A DNA stretch of 57,805 nt from Planctomycetaceae bacterium (GTDB lineage Bacteria; Planctomycetota; Planctomycetia; Pirellulales; PNKZ01): assembly GCA_016793115.1 (NCBI GenBank), contig JAEUIN010000193.1, positions 1-57,805 on the forward strand, in the 5' to 3' direction. The notes under the pieces were generated by a model that was not told where the DNA came from, ran no database searches, and saw only the letters and a program-made list of their open reading frames with translations. Below are positions 8,325-18,473 of the stretch, one piece after another. Position 1 is the first letter of the stretch. Every line of letters begins with the position of its first letter. Both the position numbers and the translations under genes were made by a program.

Positions 8325-9779
8325 ATGCGATACCTGTTGAACGTCGTTTATTTGCTGCTCGTCGCCGCGGCGTCGCCGTGGCTGTTGTCGGCGGCGGTAC
8401 GGCACGGGAAGTATCGCGACGGGTACGGCGAGAAGTTTTGGGGCCGCGTGCCGCGCCGCGACGGCGACGCGCCGTGCGTCTGGCTGCATGCCGTAAGCGT
8501 CGGCGAAGTGAATCTGCTCGGCGTGCTCATCAAGGAATTGCGCGCTCGCCGGCCGGGTTGGACGATCGTCGTGTCGTCGACGACTCGCACCGGGCTGGAA
8601 CTGGCTCGCAAGAAATACGCCGACGTGACGACGTTTTATTGCCCGCTCGATTTCAGTTGGGCGGTCGACGAGGCGCTGCGGCGCGTCCGCCCGAACTTGC
8701 TCGTGCTCGCCGAGTTGGAACTGTGGCCGAATCTGATCGCGGCGGCGGAGCGGCGCGGCGTGCCGGTCGCGGTCGTCAACGGGCGCTTGAGCGAAAAGAG
8801 TTTCCGCGGCTATGCGAAGCTGCGGTTCTTCATGCGGCGATTGCTCAAGAAGCTCGCGCTCGTGCTCGTGCAAAACGACGAATATCGGGAACGCTTCGCG
8901 GCGCTCGGCTGCGAGGCGACGCGGCTGATCACGACCGGCTCGCTGAAGTTCGACGGCGCGCAGCAAGATCGCGGCAATCCGACGACGAGGCGCTTGGCGC
9001 AGCTCGCGGGCATCTCGTCGAGCGACGTCGTGTTTCTGGCCGGCAGTACGCAAGAAGGCGAGGAAGCGGCGGCGCTCGACGCCTACAGGGCGCTCGTCGG
9101 CGAGTTTCCGCAGTTGCGATTGATCCTCGTGCCGCGGCACGTCGAGCGGTTCGACGACGTGGCGCGGTTGTTGGAGCGCTCCGGGCTGCCGTTTGTGCGG
9201 CGGAGCCTGCTGGGCCCTCTGCCGCCGGTCGCGGGCGGCGAACGCAGCGAAGCAGGTGAGGGACGGGCTGCAAATGAGTCGGCGTCCAACGTCGCTCGAC
9301 GTGACCCTCATCCGGCCTTCGGCCACCTTCTCCCGCAGGGAGAAGGAATTGCAGACAGAGAAGGCAGGATTCTCCTCGTCGACGCCGTCGGCGAGTTAGG
9401 GGCCTGGTGGGGCTCGGCGCAGGTCGCGTTCGTCGGCGGGTCGTTCGGCGATAGGGGCGGACAGAACATGCTGGAGCCGGCCGCTTACGGGGCCGCCGTG
9501 TCGTTCGGTCCCAACACTTGGAACTTCCGCGAAATCGCCGACCGGCTCTTGGCCGCCGGCGGCGCGGTGCGGTTGGCGGACCCGGCCGAACTAACTCTCT
9601 TCGTTCGTCGCTGCCTGACCGATCAGGCGTTTGCCGCGGAGTTGGGCGAGCGCGCTCGCCGGCTCGTCGCCGCGAATCTGGGGGCGACCGCGCGGACGGT
9701 CGAACTCTTAGTGCCGCTTGTGGAACGAACGAACGCCGCCCGGGCTGCGCCGCCGAAATCTCTCGGTCGGGCCGCTTGA
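8325..9779 (+). CDS. waaA: 3-deoxy-D-manno-octulosonic acid (Kdo) transferase
   Basis: WaaA transfers Kdo from CMP-Kdo to lipid A precursor at the inner face of the cytoplasmic membrane. The protein has an N-terminal membrane anchor (about residues 3-22). The GT30 signature WLHAVSVGEV follows, then SSTTRTG, LAELELWPNLI and the C-terminal glycosyltransferase-B motif VGGSFGDRGGQNMLEPAAYG. The length is 484 residues, about 50 above normal for the family. The excess is accounted for by an insert near residues 297-345 that is a translated palindromic repeat (separate entry). The ATG at 8325 places the anchor correctly. The gene implies a Kdo-containing lipid A. Confidence 0.93.
   Translation: MRYLLNVVYLLLVAAASPWLLSAAVRHGKYRDGYGEKFWGRVPRRDGDAPCVWLHAVSVGEVNLLGVLIKELRARRPGWTIVVSSTTRTGLELARKKYADVTTFYCPLDFSWAVDEALRRVRPNLLVLAELELWPNLIAAAERRGVPVAVVNGRLSEKSFRGYAKLRFFMRRLLKKLALVLVQNDEYRERFAALGCEATRLITTGSLKFDGAQQDRGNPTTRRLAQLAGISSSDVVFLAGSTQEGEEAAALDAYRALVGEFPQLRLILVPRHVERFDDVARLLERSGLPFVRRSLLGPLPPVAGGERSEAGEGRAANESASNVARRDPHPAFGHLLPQGEGIADREGRILLVDAVGELGAWWGSAQVAFVGGSFGDRGGQNMLEPAAYGAAVSFGPNTWNFREIADRLLAAGGAVRLADPAELTLFVRRCLTDQAFAAELGERARRLVAANLGATARTVELLVPLVERTNAARAAPPKSLGRAA
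9215..9365. repeat. Palindromic repeat inserted in frame within waaA
   Basis: Inside waaA a stretch of about 150 bp carries a hairpin CCTTCTCCC-GCA-GGGAGAAGG at 9326-9346 and a second one, GGCC-TTC-GGCC, at 9314-9324. They are linked by CTCATCCGG, in the style of dispersed intergenic elements. The reading frame stays open and encodes DPHPAFGHLLPQGEG, which does not fit the glycosyltransferase fold. It lies between the RLILVPRHVERF segment and the DAVGELGAWW segment, probably in a surface loop. Confidence 0.75.
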
Positions 9780-10130
9780 TTTAATCGGTCGGTTCGTCCC
9801 TGATCCACTCACGGATGCAGCGGCCGGCTGGTCGAGCCGTGCCGATTGCACTGGTGGGCAAGCCACCAGTGCCACCCGACGATTCCGGGGGTGCAAGAAC
9901 CAAACCGGGGTCGGCAACGTAGGCACTAGCGGCGGTGCCGAAAGGGCCGGCCGGCCAATTCGCCCGGTTGGCAAGCGGCGGAGCGGAACCTATCATGGTG
10001 CCGCGATAAGCGGTTTTCCGCCGAATCTTGCGATGGCGACCCCCCGCCTCGGGCGTGCGGCCGGTCGCACCGCGTCGCCCTGAAGCACCGCTTCAACGCC
10101 GATAAGTCCCCCCTGTCCGTTCCGTGGGAG
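9780..10130. other. Intergenic region between waaA and the ABC ATPase gene
   Basis: This 351-bp gap holds one perfect hairpin repeat (next entry). Overlapping open frames here show no family resemblance. No convincing promoter was recognised. Confidence 0.5.
9848..9872. repeat. Perfect 10-bp stem hairpin repeat
   Basis: GCACTGGTGG at 9848-9857 pairs with CCACCAGTGC at 9863-9872 around a GCAAG loop. There is no following T-run, so it is more likely a dispersed REP-type element than an intrinsic terminator, although it may protect the 3-prime end of the waaA transcript. Confidence 0.7.
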
Positions 10131-10892
10131 ATGATTTTGACAGCCATGAGTGAGCCGACAGTTTCCGACGCCGAACGTCCGGTCATGATCGAGGCCGAGT
10201 CGCTCTCGAAGTTCTACGGCCAATTCGCCGCTTGCCGGAACGTCACGTTTAAAGTCCGTCGCGGCGAGGTCGTCGCGTTTCTCGGCCCGAACGGCGCCGG
10301 GAAAAGCACCACGATGAAGCTCCTGACCGGCTACCTTGCGCCGTCGACCGGTAAGGCTCGCATCGCCGGGTTCGACATGGCGGCCGAGCGACTGAGCGGC
10401 GCCGCGAAGCTCGGGTATCTTCCCGAAAACGGTCCGCTCTATCCCGATATGACGCCGCGGAAATTGCTCGAGTTTTTCGCCGACGCCCGCGGGCTCGCGC
10501 GCAACGTGCGGCAAGATCGAATCGAGAAGGTGCTCGACCTCTGCCGGTTGAAGCAAGTGGTCGGCAAGCCGATCGGCAAGCTGTCGAAGGGCTATCGACA
10601 ACGCGTCGGTATGGCGCAAGCCCTGTTGCACGACCCCGAAGTGCTGATTCTCGACGAACCGACGGCGGGTCTCGATCCGAATCAGATTCGCGAAGTGCGC
10701 GAGATGATTCGCCGCTTAGGCGAAAGCAAAACAATTCTGCTCTCGACGCACATCATGCAGGAAGTCGAGGCCATGTGCTCGCGGGTGCTCTTCATCAACG
10801 AAGGGACGCTCCGCTACGACGGCACGCCCGCCCAGTTGGCCGCGGAAGGACGCTCGCTCGACGAGCGGTTCCACGAACTCTCGGGCGTTTAG
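10131..10892 (+). CDS. ABC transporter ATP-binding protein, GldA-like
   Basis: The 253-residue nucleotide-binding subunit carries Walker A GPNGAGKS near residue 52, the ABC signature as LSKGYRQR, and Walker B LILDEPTAGLDP, followed by the switch histidine in STHIMQE. It should energise the permease encoded 93 bp downstream. The GldA type in Bacteroidetes supports gliding motility and secretion, while in planctomycetes the role is unknown. The start is uncertain between the ATG at 10131 and the ATG at 10146. GGGAG at 10126-10130 touches the first and is too far from the second. Confidence 0.9.
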   Translation: MILTAMSEPTVSDAERPVMIEAESLSKFYGQFAACRNVTFKVRRGEVVAFLGPNGAGKSTTMKLLTGYLAPSTGKARIAGFDMAAERLSGAAKLGYLPENGPLYPDMTPRKLLEFFADARGLARNVRQDRIEKVLDLCRLKQVVGKPIGKLSKGYRQRVGMAQALLHDPEVLILDEPTAGLDPNQIREVREMIRRLGESKTILLSTHIMQEVEAMCSRVLFINEGTLRYDGTPAQLAAEGRSLDERFHELSGV

Positions 10893-10985
10893 TCGTCAAC
10901 GGTCGTGCGTCGCCGCTCGCAGCGGGCGAAGCGTCGCACGAGGCAATCGCATTTTTACATCCACCGATTTCGTCGCTTTGAGCTT

Positions 10986-13946
10986 ATGAATACCGGCGTC
11001 TTGCTTGCGATCTTCAAGCGAAATTTCGTCAGCTACTTTTTGAACCCGACGGGTTACGTGTTCATCTGCGTGTTCGTGTTGCTCAACTCGCTGGCGGCGT
11101 TTTGGCCGGCCGAGTTCTTCACGTCGAACCTCGCGGGCCTCGATCAGCTGAATAAATACTTTCCGCTGATCATGCTGATCTTCATTCCCGCGATCACGAT
11201 GAGCACGTGGGCCGAAGAGCGGCGGCAAGGGACCGACGAACTGCTGCTGACGATTCCGGCGACGGATTTCGACGTCGTAATGGGCAAGTATCTCGCGGCG
11301 GTCGCGATCTTCGCCGTATCGCTGTTGTTTTCGGCCGTCTGCAACGTCACCGTGCTGATGATGCTCGGCAATCCCGACCTGGGGCTGATGGCGGCGACCT
11401 ACATCGGCTACTTCCTCGTCGGCACGGCGATGCTGGCGATCGGATTGGTCGCCTCGTTCCTGACGAGCAACATCACCGTCGGGTTCGTGCTCGGCGCGCT
11501 GTTCAACGCCGTGCTCGTCGGGCTGGAATACGTCGACTTGGTGTTGCCGCAGGATTGGGCGAATAAGATTCGCGTTTACGGCATCGCCGAGCAGTTGCGC
11601 GATTTCACGCAAGGCGTGGTGAGCTTGTCGGGCGTCGCGTATTTCCTGTCGATCGTCGCCGTGATGCTCTACTTGGCGATGGTGTTGATCGGACGGCGGC
11701 ATTGGAGCGGCGGCCGCGACGGCGTGAACCTGGCGCCGCACTATCTGGCTCGTACGATCGCCTTGGGAGCGGCCGCCGTCGGCGTGTTTCTCGCGGCGCA
11801 GGCGTATCCGGCGCGGAAAGATCTCTCCGTCGAACAACTCAGCGCTCTCGCCCCGCAAACGGTCTCGATCGTCGAAGAACTCGACAAGAAGAAGCCGGTG
11901 CACATCGAAGCGTTCATCAGCGCCAACGTCCCCGATTCGTACGTGCCGGTGCGGCTCGACTTGGTCAATCGACTGCGCGAAATCAAAGCCCACGGCGGCG
12001 GCGACGTGTCGCTGCGGATCAACACGACGGAGCCTTATTCGCCGGAATCGGACCGGGCGGAAAAGCTATACGGCATCACCGGCCGCGAGGTCGAGCAGCG
12101 CGTCCGCGGGCAGGCCTCGGTCGAGACGATCTTCATGGGCGTGGCGCTGACGTCGGGCCTCGATAAGATCGTCATTCCGTTCGTCGATCACTCGACGCCG
12201 ATCGAGTACGAACTGATTCGTTCGATCGCCGTGCTCGGCGGCTCGGAGAAGAAGACGCTCGGCATTTTCGCCGCCAACAAAGAGCTGTTTAAAGACGTGT
12301 CGCAAGGCGCTTCCGGCCAGATGGACGCGGCCGACACGGCGATCGTCGCGGAGTTGCGGCACCAATACAACGTCGTGGAACTCGACGCCGCTAAGGCGGT
12401 GCCCGACGATATCGACGTGATGCTTGTGATTCAGCCGTCGTTGTGCCAGCCGAATCAGGTCGACAACTTGGTGGCCGCCGTGCGGCGCGGAATTCCGGCT
12501 CTCGTCATGGAAGACCCGCTGGCCTACGGCTTCGGCAGCACGATCGTGAGCCAGGAGTTGCAGCAATCCGGCGGCGCGCCGTTCATTCAAGCCGGTTCGA
12601 TCGGCAAGTTTTGGGACTTGCTGGGAATCGAAAGCGCGAACGGCGATATCGTGACTCACGAATACAATCCGATTTCCTCGGTGTCGCAGATGCCGGAAGC
12701 TTATGTGTTCATCGGCAACGGCGCGCTGGGGCGCAACGCGGGCAAGCAAAGCTTGTTCGACGAAACCGACCCGGTGAGCGCGAAGACGAAAGAACTCGTG
12801 TTCGTATTTCCCGGTTGGGTGAAGAAGAAGGAAGACGCGAAGCTCGACTTCAAGTCGTTGGTCCGCACGTCGCAGGCCTCGGGGCACATGGCGCGGACCG
12901 ACGTGCTGGTGCGGAGTCAAACGCCGTTCGGGCCCGGGCCGTGGCGGGTGAATTTCCAAGCCAAGTCGACTCCGACCGGGGATGAGTATGTGCTCGCGGC
13001 GCGGATTCGCGGGCCTGCGCCGCCGGAACCGCCGAAGGAAGTGAAGATGCTGGCCGACGCGGGCGCGACGAATGCCGCGACGGCGCCGAAAAATGAAATT
13101 GAAGGCCTCGAACTGGCCCAAGCGGCGACTCCGACCGCGACCGGAACGCCGACCGCTTCGGCGACTCCGACCGCCTCGGCCACGGCGACCGGCGGTAAAA
13201 CGACCGCGAATCCTTATGCGGTGACGCCGCCGACCTCGACGGCGACGGGCACCGGCGCACCGGCTCCGGCGGCCACGGCGACCGGCACGGCCGACGCCGC
13301 GAAGCCGAAAGAGCCGAAGGACATGCACGTCATTTACATCGCCGATCTCGACATCCTCGCCTCGGCCTTCTTCAGCACGCGCAGCACGCGGCGGCAGTCG
13401 GAGTACCCGGTCGAAATGATTCGGGCCTTCGACAACATTTCGTTCGTGCTCAACTCGCTCGATTCGCTGGCCGGCGACGAGCGGTTCTTGGAGATTCGCA
13501 AGCGTCGACCGGAGCACCGCACGCTGACGCGGCTTTCGAAGATCGAAGAAGACCTGCAGATTCAATTGCAGCGGGAGATGCAGAAGCGTCAGGAAAAATG
13601 GGAGAAGGAACTCACGGCCGAGGACCAGCGCTGGAACGAGGAAATCGAAAAGCTGCGCAACGACACGAAGCTCAAGCTGATCGACAAGAACGCCCGCGCC
13701 CAACTCTTCCAGCAAGATCGCGAGCGGGTGATGCAGAAGAAGCGCCGCGACAACGAGCTGAAGTTCCAGCAGGAACAGAAGGAAGAGATGCGCAAGGCGA
13801 ACGAGCAGATTCGCGCGAATCAGGCGTATTTCAAGCAGTTGGCGGTGTTCGTGCCGCCGGTGTTCCCGCTCTTGATCGGTTTGCTGGTGTATTTCAGCCG
13901 GCGGGCCGGCGAGCAAGAGGGAGTCGATCGCGCACGGCTCAAGTAG
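10986..13946 (+). CDS. Fused GldF-GldG-type ABC permease
   Basis: The 986-residue membrane protein has an ABC-2 permease half (about residues 1-240) with six predicted spans and the TWAEERRQGTDELL motif typical of GldF. A further span follows near 260, and then a GldG-like soluble domain (about 275-640) containing the DHSTPIEYELI stretch. After that come a Thr/Ala/Pro-rich linker (about 709-775), a charged coiled coil (about 850-948) and a final membrane span with the C-terminus inside. In Bacteroidetes, gldF and gldG are usually separate genes; here they form one. The ATG at 10986 is used because the upstream frame is only basic leader sequence. It lies between the ATPase gene and a DUF4340 gene. 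Confidence 0.88.
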   Translation: MNTGVLLAIFKRNFVSYFLNPTGYVFICVFVLLNSLAAFWPAEFFTSNLAGLDQLNKYFPLIMLIFIPAITMSTWAEERRQGTDELLLTIPATDFDVVMGKYLAAVAIFAVSLLFSAVCNVTVLMMLGNPDLGLMAATYIGYFLVGTAMLAIGLVASFLTSNITVGFVLGALFNAVLVGLEYVDLVLPQDWANKIRVYGIAEQLRDFTQGVVSLSGVAYFLSIVAVMLYLAMVLIGRRHWSGGRDGVNLAPHYLARTIALGAAAVGVFLAAQAYPARKDLSVEQLSALAPQTVSIVEELDKKKPVHIEAFISANVPDSYVPVRLDLVNRLREIKAHGGGDVSLRINTTEPYSPESDRAEKLYGITGREVEQRVRGQASVETIFMGVALTSGLDKIVIPFVDHSTPIEYELIRSIAVLGGSEKKTLGIFAANKELFKDVSQGASGQMDAADTAIVAELRHQYNVVELDAAKAVPDDIDVMLVIQPSLCQPNQVDNLVAAVRRGIPALVMEDPLAYGFGSTIVSQELQQSGGAPFIQAGSIGKFWDLLGIESANGDIVTHEYNPISSVSQMPEAYVFIGNGALGRNAGKQSLFDETDPVSAKTKELVFVFPGWVKKKEDAKLDFKSLVRTSQASGHMARTDVLVRSQTPFGPGPWRVNFQAKSTPTGDEYVLAARIRGPAPPEPPKEVKMLADAGATNAATAPKNEIEGLELAQAATPTATGTPTASATPTASATATGGKTTANPYAVTPPTSTATGTGAPAPAATATGTADAAKPKEPKDMHVIYIADLDILASAFFSTRSTRRQSEYPVEMIRAFDNISFVLNSLDSLAGDERFLEIRKRRPEHRTLTRLSKIEEDLQIQLQREMQKRQEKWEKELTAEDQRWNEEIEKLRNDTKLKLIDKNARAQLFQQDRERVMQKKRRDNELKFQQEQKEEMRKANEQIRANQAYFKQLAVFVPPVFPLLIGLLVYFSRRAGEQEGVDRARLK

Positions 13947-14007
13947 CCACGCGGTCGGACGGATTGAGTTGATCACAACGCATTAGTTTTTTCGGATACG
14001 GGTCACG

Positions 14008-16137
14008 ATGAACGAGAATTCGAAAACGGGGATTTTCCTGGCGGCCGCGGTCGTGCTGTTGGGGTTCGGCGTTTGGTTGAGCAGGCCGTCGGCGGAGACG
14101 GACGACGCCGCGGCGGAAATCGGTCGCGATTTCTTTCCGGAGTTCATCGCCGACGCCGGACCGACCAGCTCGCCGGCCCGCAAGGTGGCCGAGGCGGAGA
14201 TCGTGGAACTTGATCCGCGCACCGACGCGAAGCACGAGATCAAGATCGCGCGGGTCGACGGCGAGTTTCAGATCAACCCGGAGAAGCAAGGCTACGACCA
14301 GGTTTCGATCGATCGGATGGCCGACGTGATCAACGCCGTGATCGGCGTGAAGAAGCTGAGCGTGATCACCGACGACCCGACGCGGCATCGCGAGTTCGCG
14401 GTCGTCGATCCGACGAACGAAGCGGAACTGAAGGCCGGCGGCGACGGCACGGGCAAGCGCGTGACGCTGAAGTCGGACAACGGCAAGGTGCTGTTCGACC
14501 TGATCGTCGGCAAGATCGACGACAAGATTAAGAAGCCGGATCCGCACGCGGAACTCGACTTCGCGAACCTGCCGAAGCCGATCGTCTACGTGCGCGTGCC
14601 CGGGAAAGATCGCGTCTACACGACGGAGTTGCAGCCGTCGCGGTTGTCGTCGAGCTTTTCCGATTGGGCTTTGGGCGACCTGCTCGGCGTCGGCTCAAGT
14701 TCGCTCGAGCAGGTGTTCGCCGACGATTACGGCATCGACTTCCGCCAAGTGCGGCAACGCATTCCGGGACTCGGCGATCGGCTGAATCTCAAGGTCGATC
14801 GCATCTTCAAGGCCAAGGGGGATTTCAAGAAGGAGAGCGGCAAGTGGGCGATCGGCAAGCTTGAAGTGTACGACGAAGCGAAGAAGGCTTACGTCGAACG
14901 CAAGCCGGCCGACGACGAGAACGTCGTGACGACGAAGCTCGACGATCTCGGTCGGGCTTTGGCCGGGCTCAAGGTCGTCGACGCGGTGCGCAAGCCGAAG
15001 GCGATCGTCGACGAATTGCTGGCGGGGAAAGACATCCTCAACGACATCAAATCGCCCGTCTGGCAAAACGAGGACGCGGTCAACGCGTTGCTGGAATCCG
15101 GCTTTCAGCCGTCGCGGACGGCGAACGACAAGGTGGAATACATCTGCCACGACGGCGAGTTGACCGTCGGGTTCGCCAACGGCGTGCGGTATCACCTCTA
15201 TTTCGGCGACATCACAGGCAAGGGCCGCGCCGGAAAAGAGGGAGAGGCGAAGGAAGGGGACGCCAAAGCGGGCGAAGCGGGAGCCGAAGCCGGCAAGACC
15301 GAAGGAAGCGACGAGGCCGGTTCGACCGCGCCGAATCGCTACCTGATGGTGTCGGCGTCGTTCGATCAAAGCTTGATTCCGCCGCCGGTCATCACGAAGC
15401 TCCCGCCGGAAGATGGCGCGAAGCCGGCTGAGGAAAAGAAGACGGAAGCCGCGATACCGGCCGAAGCGAAGCCTGCCGAAAACAAGGCCGACGACAAGAA
15501 GCCCGAAGAGAAAAAACCGGACGACGCGAAGCCGGCGGAGAAGAAGGCCGACGAAGCCAAGTCGGAAGCCAAGCCCTCGGGCGACGGCTGCGATGCGGCC
15601 GACGAGGATCAACTGGCGCAGGCCGAGCCGACGAAGACCGAAGAGAAAAAGCCGGCCGACGCCGAGAAGAAGCCCGCCGCCGACGCGAAAGCGGACGCCG
15701 CCAAGCCGGCGGACGACAAGAAGGCCGCTGATTCGAAGTCGGACGCGCCGAAGTCGGACGCCAAAAAGGCCGATGACAAGGACGCCAAGCCTGAGGCTGC
15801 GAAGCCGGCGGACGCGAAGCCGGCCGAGCCGAAGGTCGTGGATCCGCCGATGACGCCGGTCGAACGGAAGCGGATTCAGTCGGAAAACGAACAGAATCAG
15901 AAGAAGTACGACGACGATGTGAAGGCCGGCCGCGAGAAGGCGAAGCAGCTGAACGATCAGTTCGCCGAGTGGTTCTACGTCGTCAGCGACGAGACGTTCG
16001 AGAAGATTCACTTCGACCCGCAATCGGTGCTCGAGAAGAAGCCGGCCGAACCGGCTCCGGCGCAACCGAACGCCGGCGGTCTCCCGGGCATGCCGAACTT
16101 GCCGAAGAATCTGCAAGACATGCTGCCGAAGCAGTAA
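14008..16137 (+). CDS. DUF4340 domain membrane-anchored protein
   Basis: The 709-residue protein has one N-terminal membrane span (about residues 8-24) and a DUF4340-type exported domain with repeated segments (VDGEFQINPEKQGYDQVSIDRM, then FKKESGKWAI). A very Lys/Ala/Asp/Glu/Pro-rich disordered region covers about residues 405-630, and a short ordered tail holds EWFYVVSDETFEKIHFDP. DUF4340 proteins are regularly encoded next to GldG-like permeases and probably form an extracytoplasmic part of that complex. The biochemical function is unknown. The low-complexity part resembles an envelope-spanning or wall-binding linker. The gene starts 61 bp after the permease stop, so the three genes are likely one operon. 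Confidence 0.82.
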   Translation: MNENSKTGIFLAAAVVLLGFGVWLSRPSAETDDAAAEIGRDFFPEFIADAGPTSSPARKVAEAEIVELDPRTDAKHEIKIARVDGEFQINPEKQGYDQVSIDRMADVINAVIGVKKLSVITDDPTRHREFAVVDPTNEAELKAGGDGTGKRVTLKSDNGKVLFDLIVGKIDDKIKKPDPHAELDFANLPKPIVYVRVPGKDRVYTTELQPSRLSSSFSDWALGDLLGVGSSSLEQVFADDYGIDFRQVRQRIPGLGDRLNLKVDRIFKAKGDFKKESGKWAIGKLEVYDEAKKAYVERKPADDENVVTTKLDDLGRALAGLKVVDAVRKPKAIVDELLAGKDILNDIKSPVWQNEDAVNALLESGFQPSRTANDKVEYICHDGELTVGFANGVRYHLYFGDITGKGRAGKEGEAKEGDAKAGEAGAEAGKTEGSDEAGSTAPNRYLMVSASFDQSLIPPPVITKLPPEDGAKPAEEKKTEAAIPAEAKPAENKADDKKPEEKKPDDAKPAEKKADEAKSEAKPSGDGCDAADEDQLAQAEPTKTEEKKPADAEKKPAADAKADAAKPADDKKAADSKSDAPKSDAKKADDKDAKPEAAKPADAKPAEPKVVDPPMTPVERKRIQSENEQNQKKYDDDVKAGREKAKQLNDQFAEWFYVVSDETFEKIHFDPQSVLEKKPAEPAPAQPNAGGLPGMPNLPKNLQDMLPKQ

Positions 16138-16221
16138 CCCGCCGCGGCTCGCTGCGGTGAAACGCCGATGGTCCGCATGAGCTTTCGGTGAGTATTCCTC
16201 GCCGGCGGGGCGATTCATCGC

Positions 16222-16250
16222 TTGTCGACCGATGCCGAGCCGGCCATAAT
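16222..16250 (+). promoter_or_regulatory. Candidate sigma70 promoter of metK
   Basis: TTGTCG at 16222-16227 and CATAAT at 16245-16250 are separated by exactly 17 bp. Transcription would start near 16257, giving an 82-nt leader that contains the hairpin at 16270-16292. Confidence 0.5.
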
Positions 16251-16269
16251 ACCGGTCTCTTTCACCGCC

Positions 16270-16292
16270 CCGCCCCGACTGAGTCGGGGCGG
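16270..16292 (+). promoter_or_regulatory. Strong hairpin in the metK leader
   Basis: CCGCCCCGAC and GTCGGGGCGG form a perfect 10-bp stem with a TGA loop, 46 bp before the metK start. No U-run follows, so it is not a simple terminator. I could not match the leader to any SAM riboswitch consensus. It could be a control element or a dispersed repeat. Confidence 0.5.
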
Positions 16293-16338
16293 CGGCGCTT
16301 TAACGTGTTCTTGTGTCAGGCGTAGCGGAGGTGCCGGC

Positions 16339-17520
<1,182 letters not shown>

Positions 17521-17559
17521 ATCGCCCGACGCCTGAGCTCGACGAAGGCGCCCGTCACG

Positions 17560-18330
17560 ATGAAGAACGTCCAACCCGCCGCCGCAGCGAATCTCGCCCG
17601 GCGGCGGTTTGCGTTTGGGAAGGACGGCGACGTCGCACGACAAACGCTCGCCGCGGCTCCGTTCGTCGCCTTCGCCGCGCTCTTGGCGGCGCGTCGGGCC
17701 GGCGGAGCGTTTTCGCTGCCGCTCGACGTCGCGGCCGCGGCCGGCTATGCGGCGGCGACGTTGACTGTTTTCGCCGCCGTCCGCGCGGTCGGGCCCGTGA
17801 GCCGAATCGCGCGAACCACGATCGTCGGCGCGTTGGTCGCGGCCTCGGTTTGTTTGACGCTGCCCGGAACGAACGGCGCCGCGATCGGGCTGGTCTGGCT
17901 GCCCGGCCTTGCCGCGACGTTCGCCGAAGTCGCGCTCGCACGCTCACGCGCGGCGCCGCCGACGAAGTCGCGGCCGCGTCCGGCGGGGATCACGGCCGAG
18001 ACGCTGCGCTACGTCGACGCCGCCGGACGCGACACGTTGGAAGGAACTTGGCATATTCAGTTCGCGCCCGGTCAACGCATCGCGGTTGTCCCGCTTTCGT
18101 TTTGCCCGCCGTTTGAGCGTGTTCCCGAGATTAAAGTCGCTGCGCCGGGTCGGTCGGACATACAAATCAAAGCCACGGCCGTGTTCGCCTACGCCGCGCG
18201 TTTCGAGGTCAAACTCTCGGCGGCGGCTTCGACGGCCCTAGTCGTAGCCTTGCGAATCACGGCGCGCGAAGGACTCGCGTCCGCCGCTCGGCCCGAGAGG
18301 ACGGCGGCGGCGGAAGAAAGGCAAACCTGA
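17560..18330 (+). CDS. Unknown membrane protein
   Basis: I do not recognise a family. The 256-residue protein has about four hydrophobic segments in its first half (roughly residues 27-48, 52-75, 84-100 and 104-123), very rich in alanine. A soluble domain of about 110 residues follows, starting at ITAETLRYVD and containing GTWHIQFAPGQR and PLSFCPPFERVPEI. That C-terminal part looks like a beta-rich domain facing either side of the membrane. The gene follows metK by 39 bp and is followed 5 bp later by a microprotein gene, so the two may be co-translated. Confidence 0.65.
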   Translation: MKNVQPAAAANLARRRFAFGKDGDVARQTLAAAPFVAFAALLAARRAGGAFSLPLDVAAAAGYAAATLTVFAAVRAVGPVSRIARTTIVGALVAASVCLTLPGTNGAAIGLVWLPGLAATFAEVALARSRAAPPTKSRPRPAGITAETLRYVDAAGRDTLEGTWHIQFAPGQRIAVVPLSFCPPFERVPEIKVAAPGRSDIQIKATAVFAYAARFEVKLSAAASTALVVALRITAREGLASAARPERTAAAEERQT

Positions 18331-18335
18331 AGCTT

Positions 18336-18464
18336 ATGGCACGCTGGCCCCGCCGCACCTGGACGACGCTCTACACCTACGGCACGATTTTCGTGGCGTT
18401 CCCGGTTCTGGCTTATCTCGCGTTGGCGTGGGTACGCGGTTGGCCGCCCTTCGGATCGTTTTAG
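18336..18464 (+). CDS. 42-residue single-span microprotein
   Basis: A short frame from the ATG at 18336 encodes a basic N-terminus (MARWPRRTWTTLY), one hydrophobic span (about residues 16-33) and the end WPPFGSF. It begins 5 bp after the stop of the unknown membrane protein gene and ends 9 bp before the convergent hydrolase gene, so it fills the gap exactly. No clear ribosome binding site is present, and translational coupling would explain expression. Function unknown; it may be a small partner of the upstream membrane protein. Confidence 0.5.
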   Translation: MARWPRRTWTTLYTYGTIFVAFPVLAYLALAWVRGWPPFGSF

Positions 18465-18473
18465 CGGACTGCG

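Noticed and set aside
12066..16218. Two long antisense frames (636 and 507 codons) opposite the GldFG and DUF4340 genes
   Set aside because: They mirror low-complexity coding sequence and contain repetitive Arg/Leu/Gly text without domains.
16222..16338. Coding extension of metK to an upstream start
   Set aside because: The 39 extra codons have no family match and cover the promoter and hairpin; the GTG at 16339 has an ideal ribosome binding site.
16251..16338. Known SAM riboswitch in the metK leader
   Set aside because: No recognisable SAM-I, SAM-II or SAH core motifs were found; only one strong hairpin is visible.
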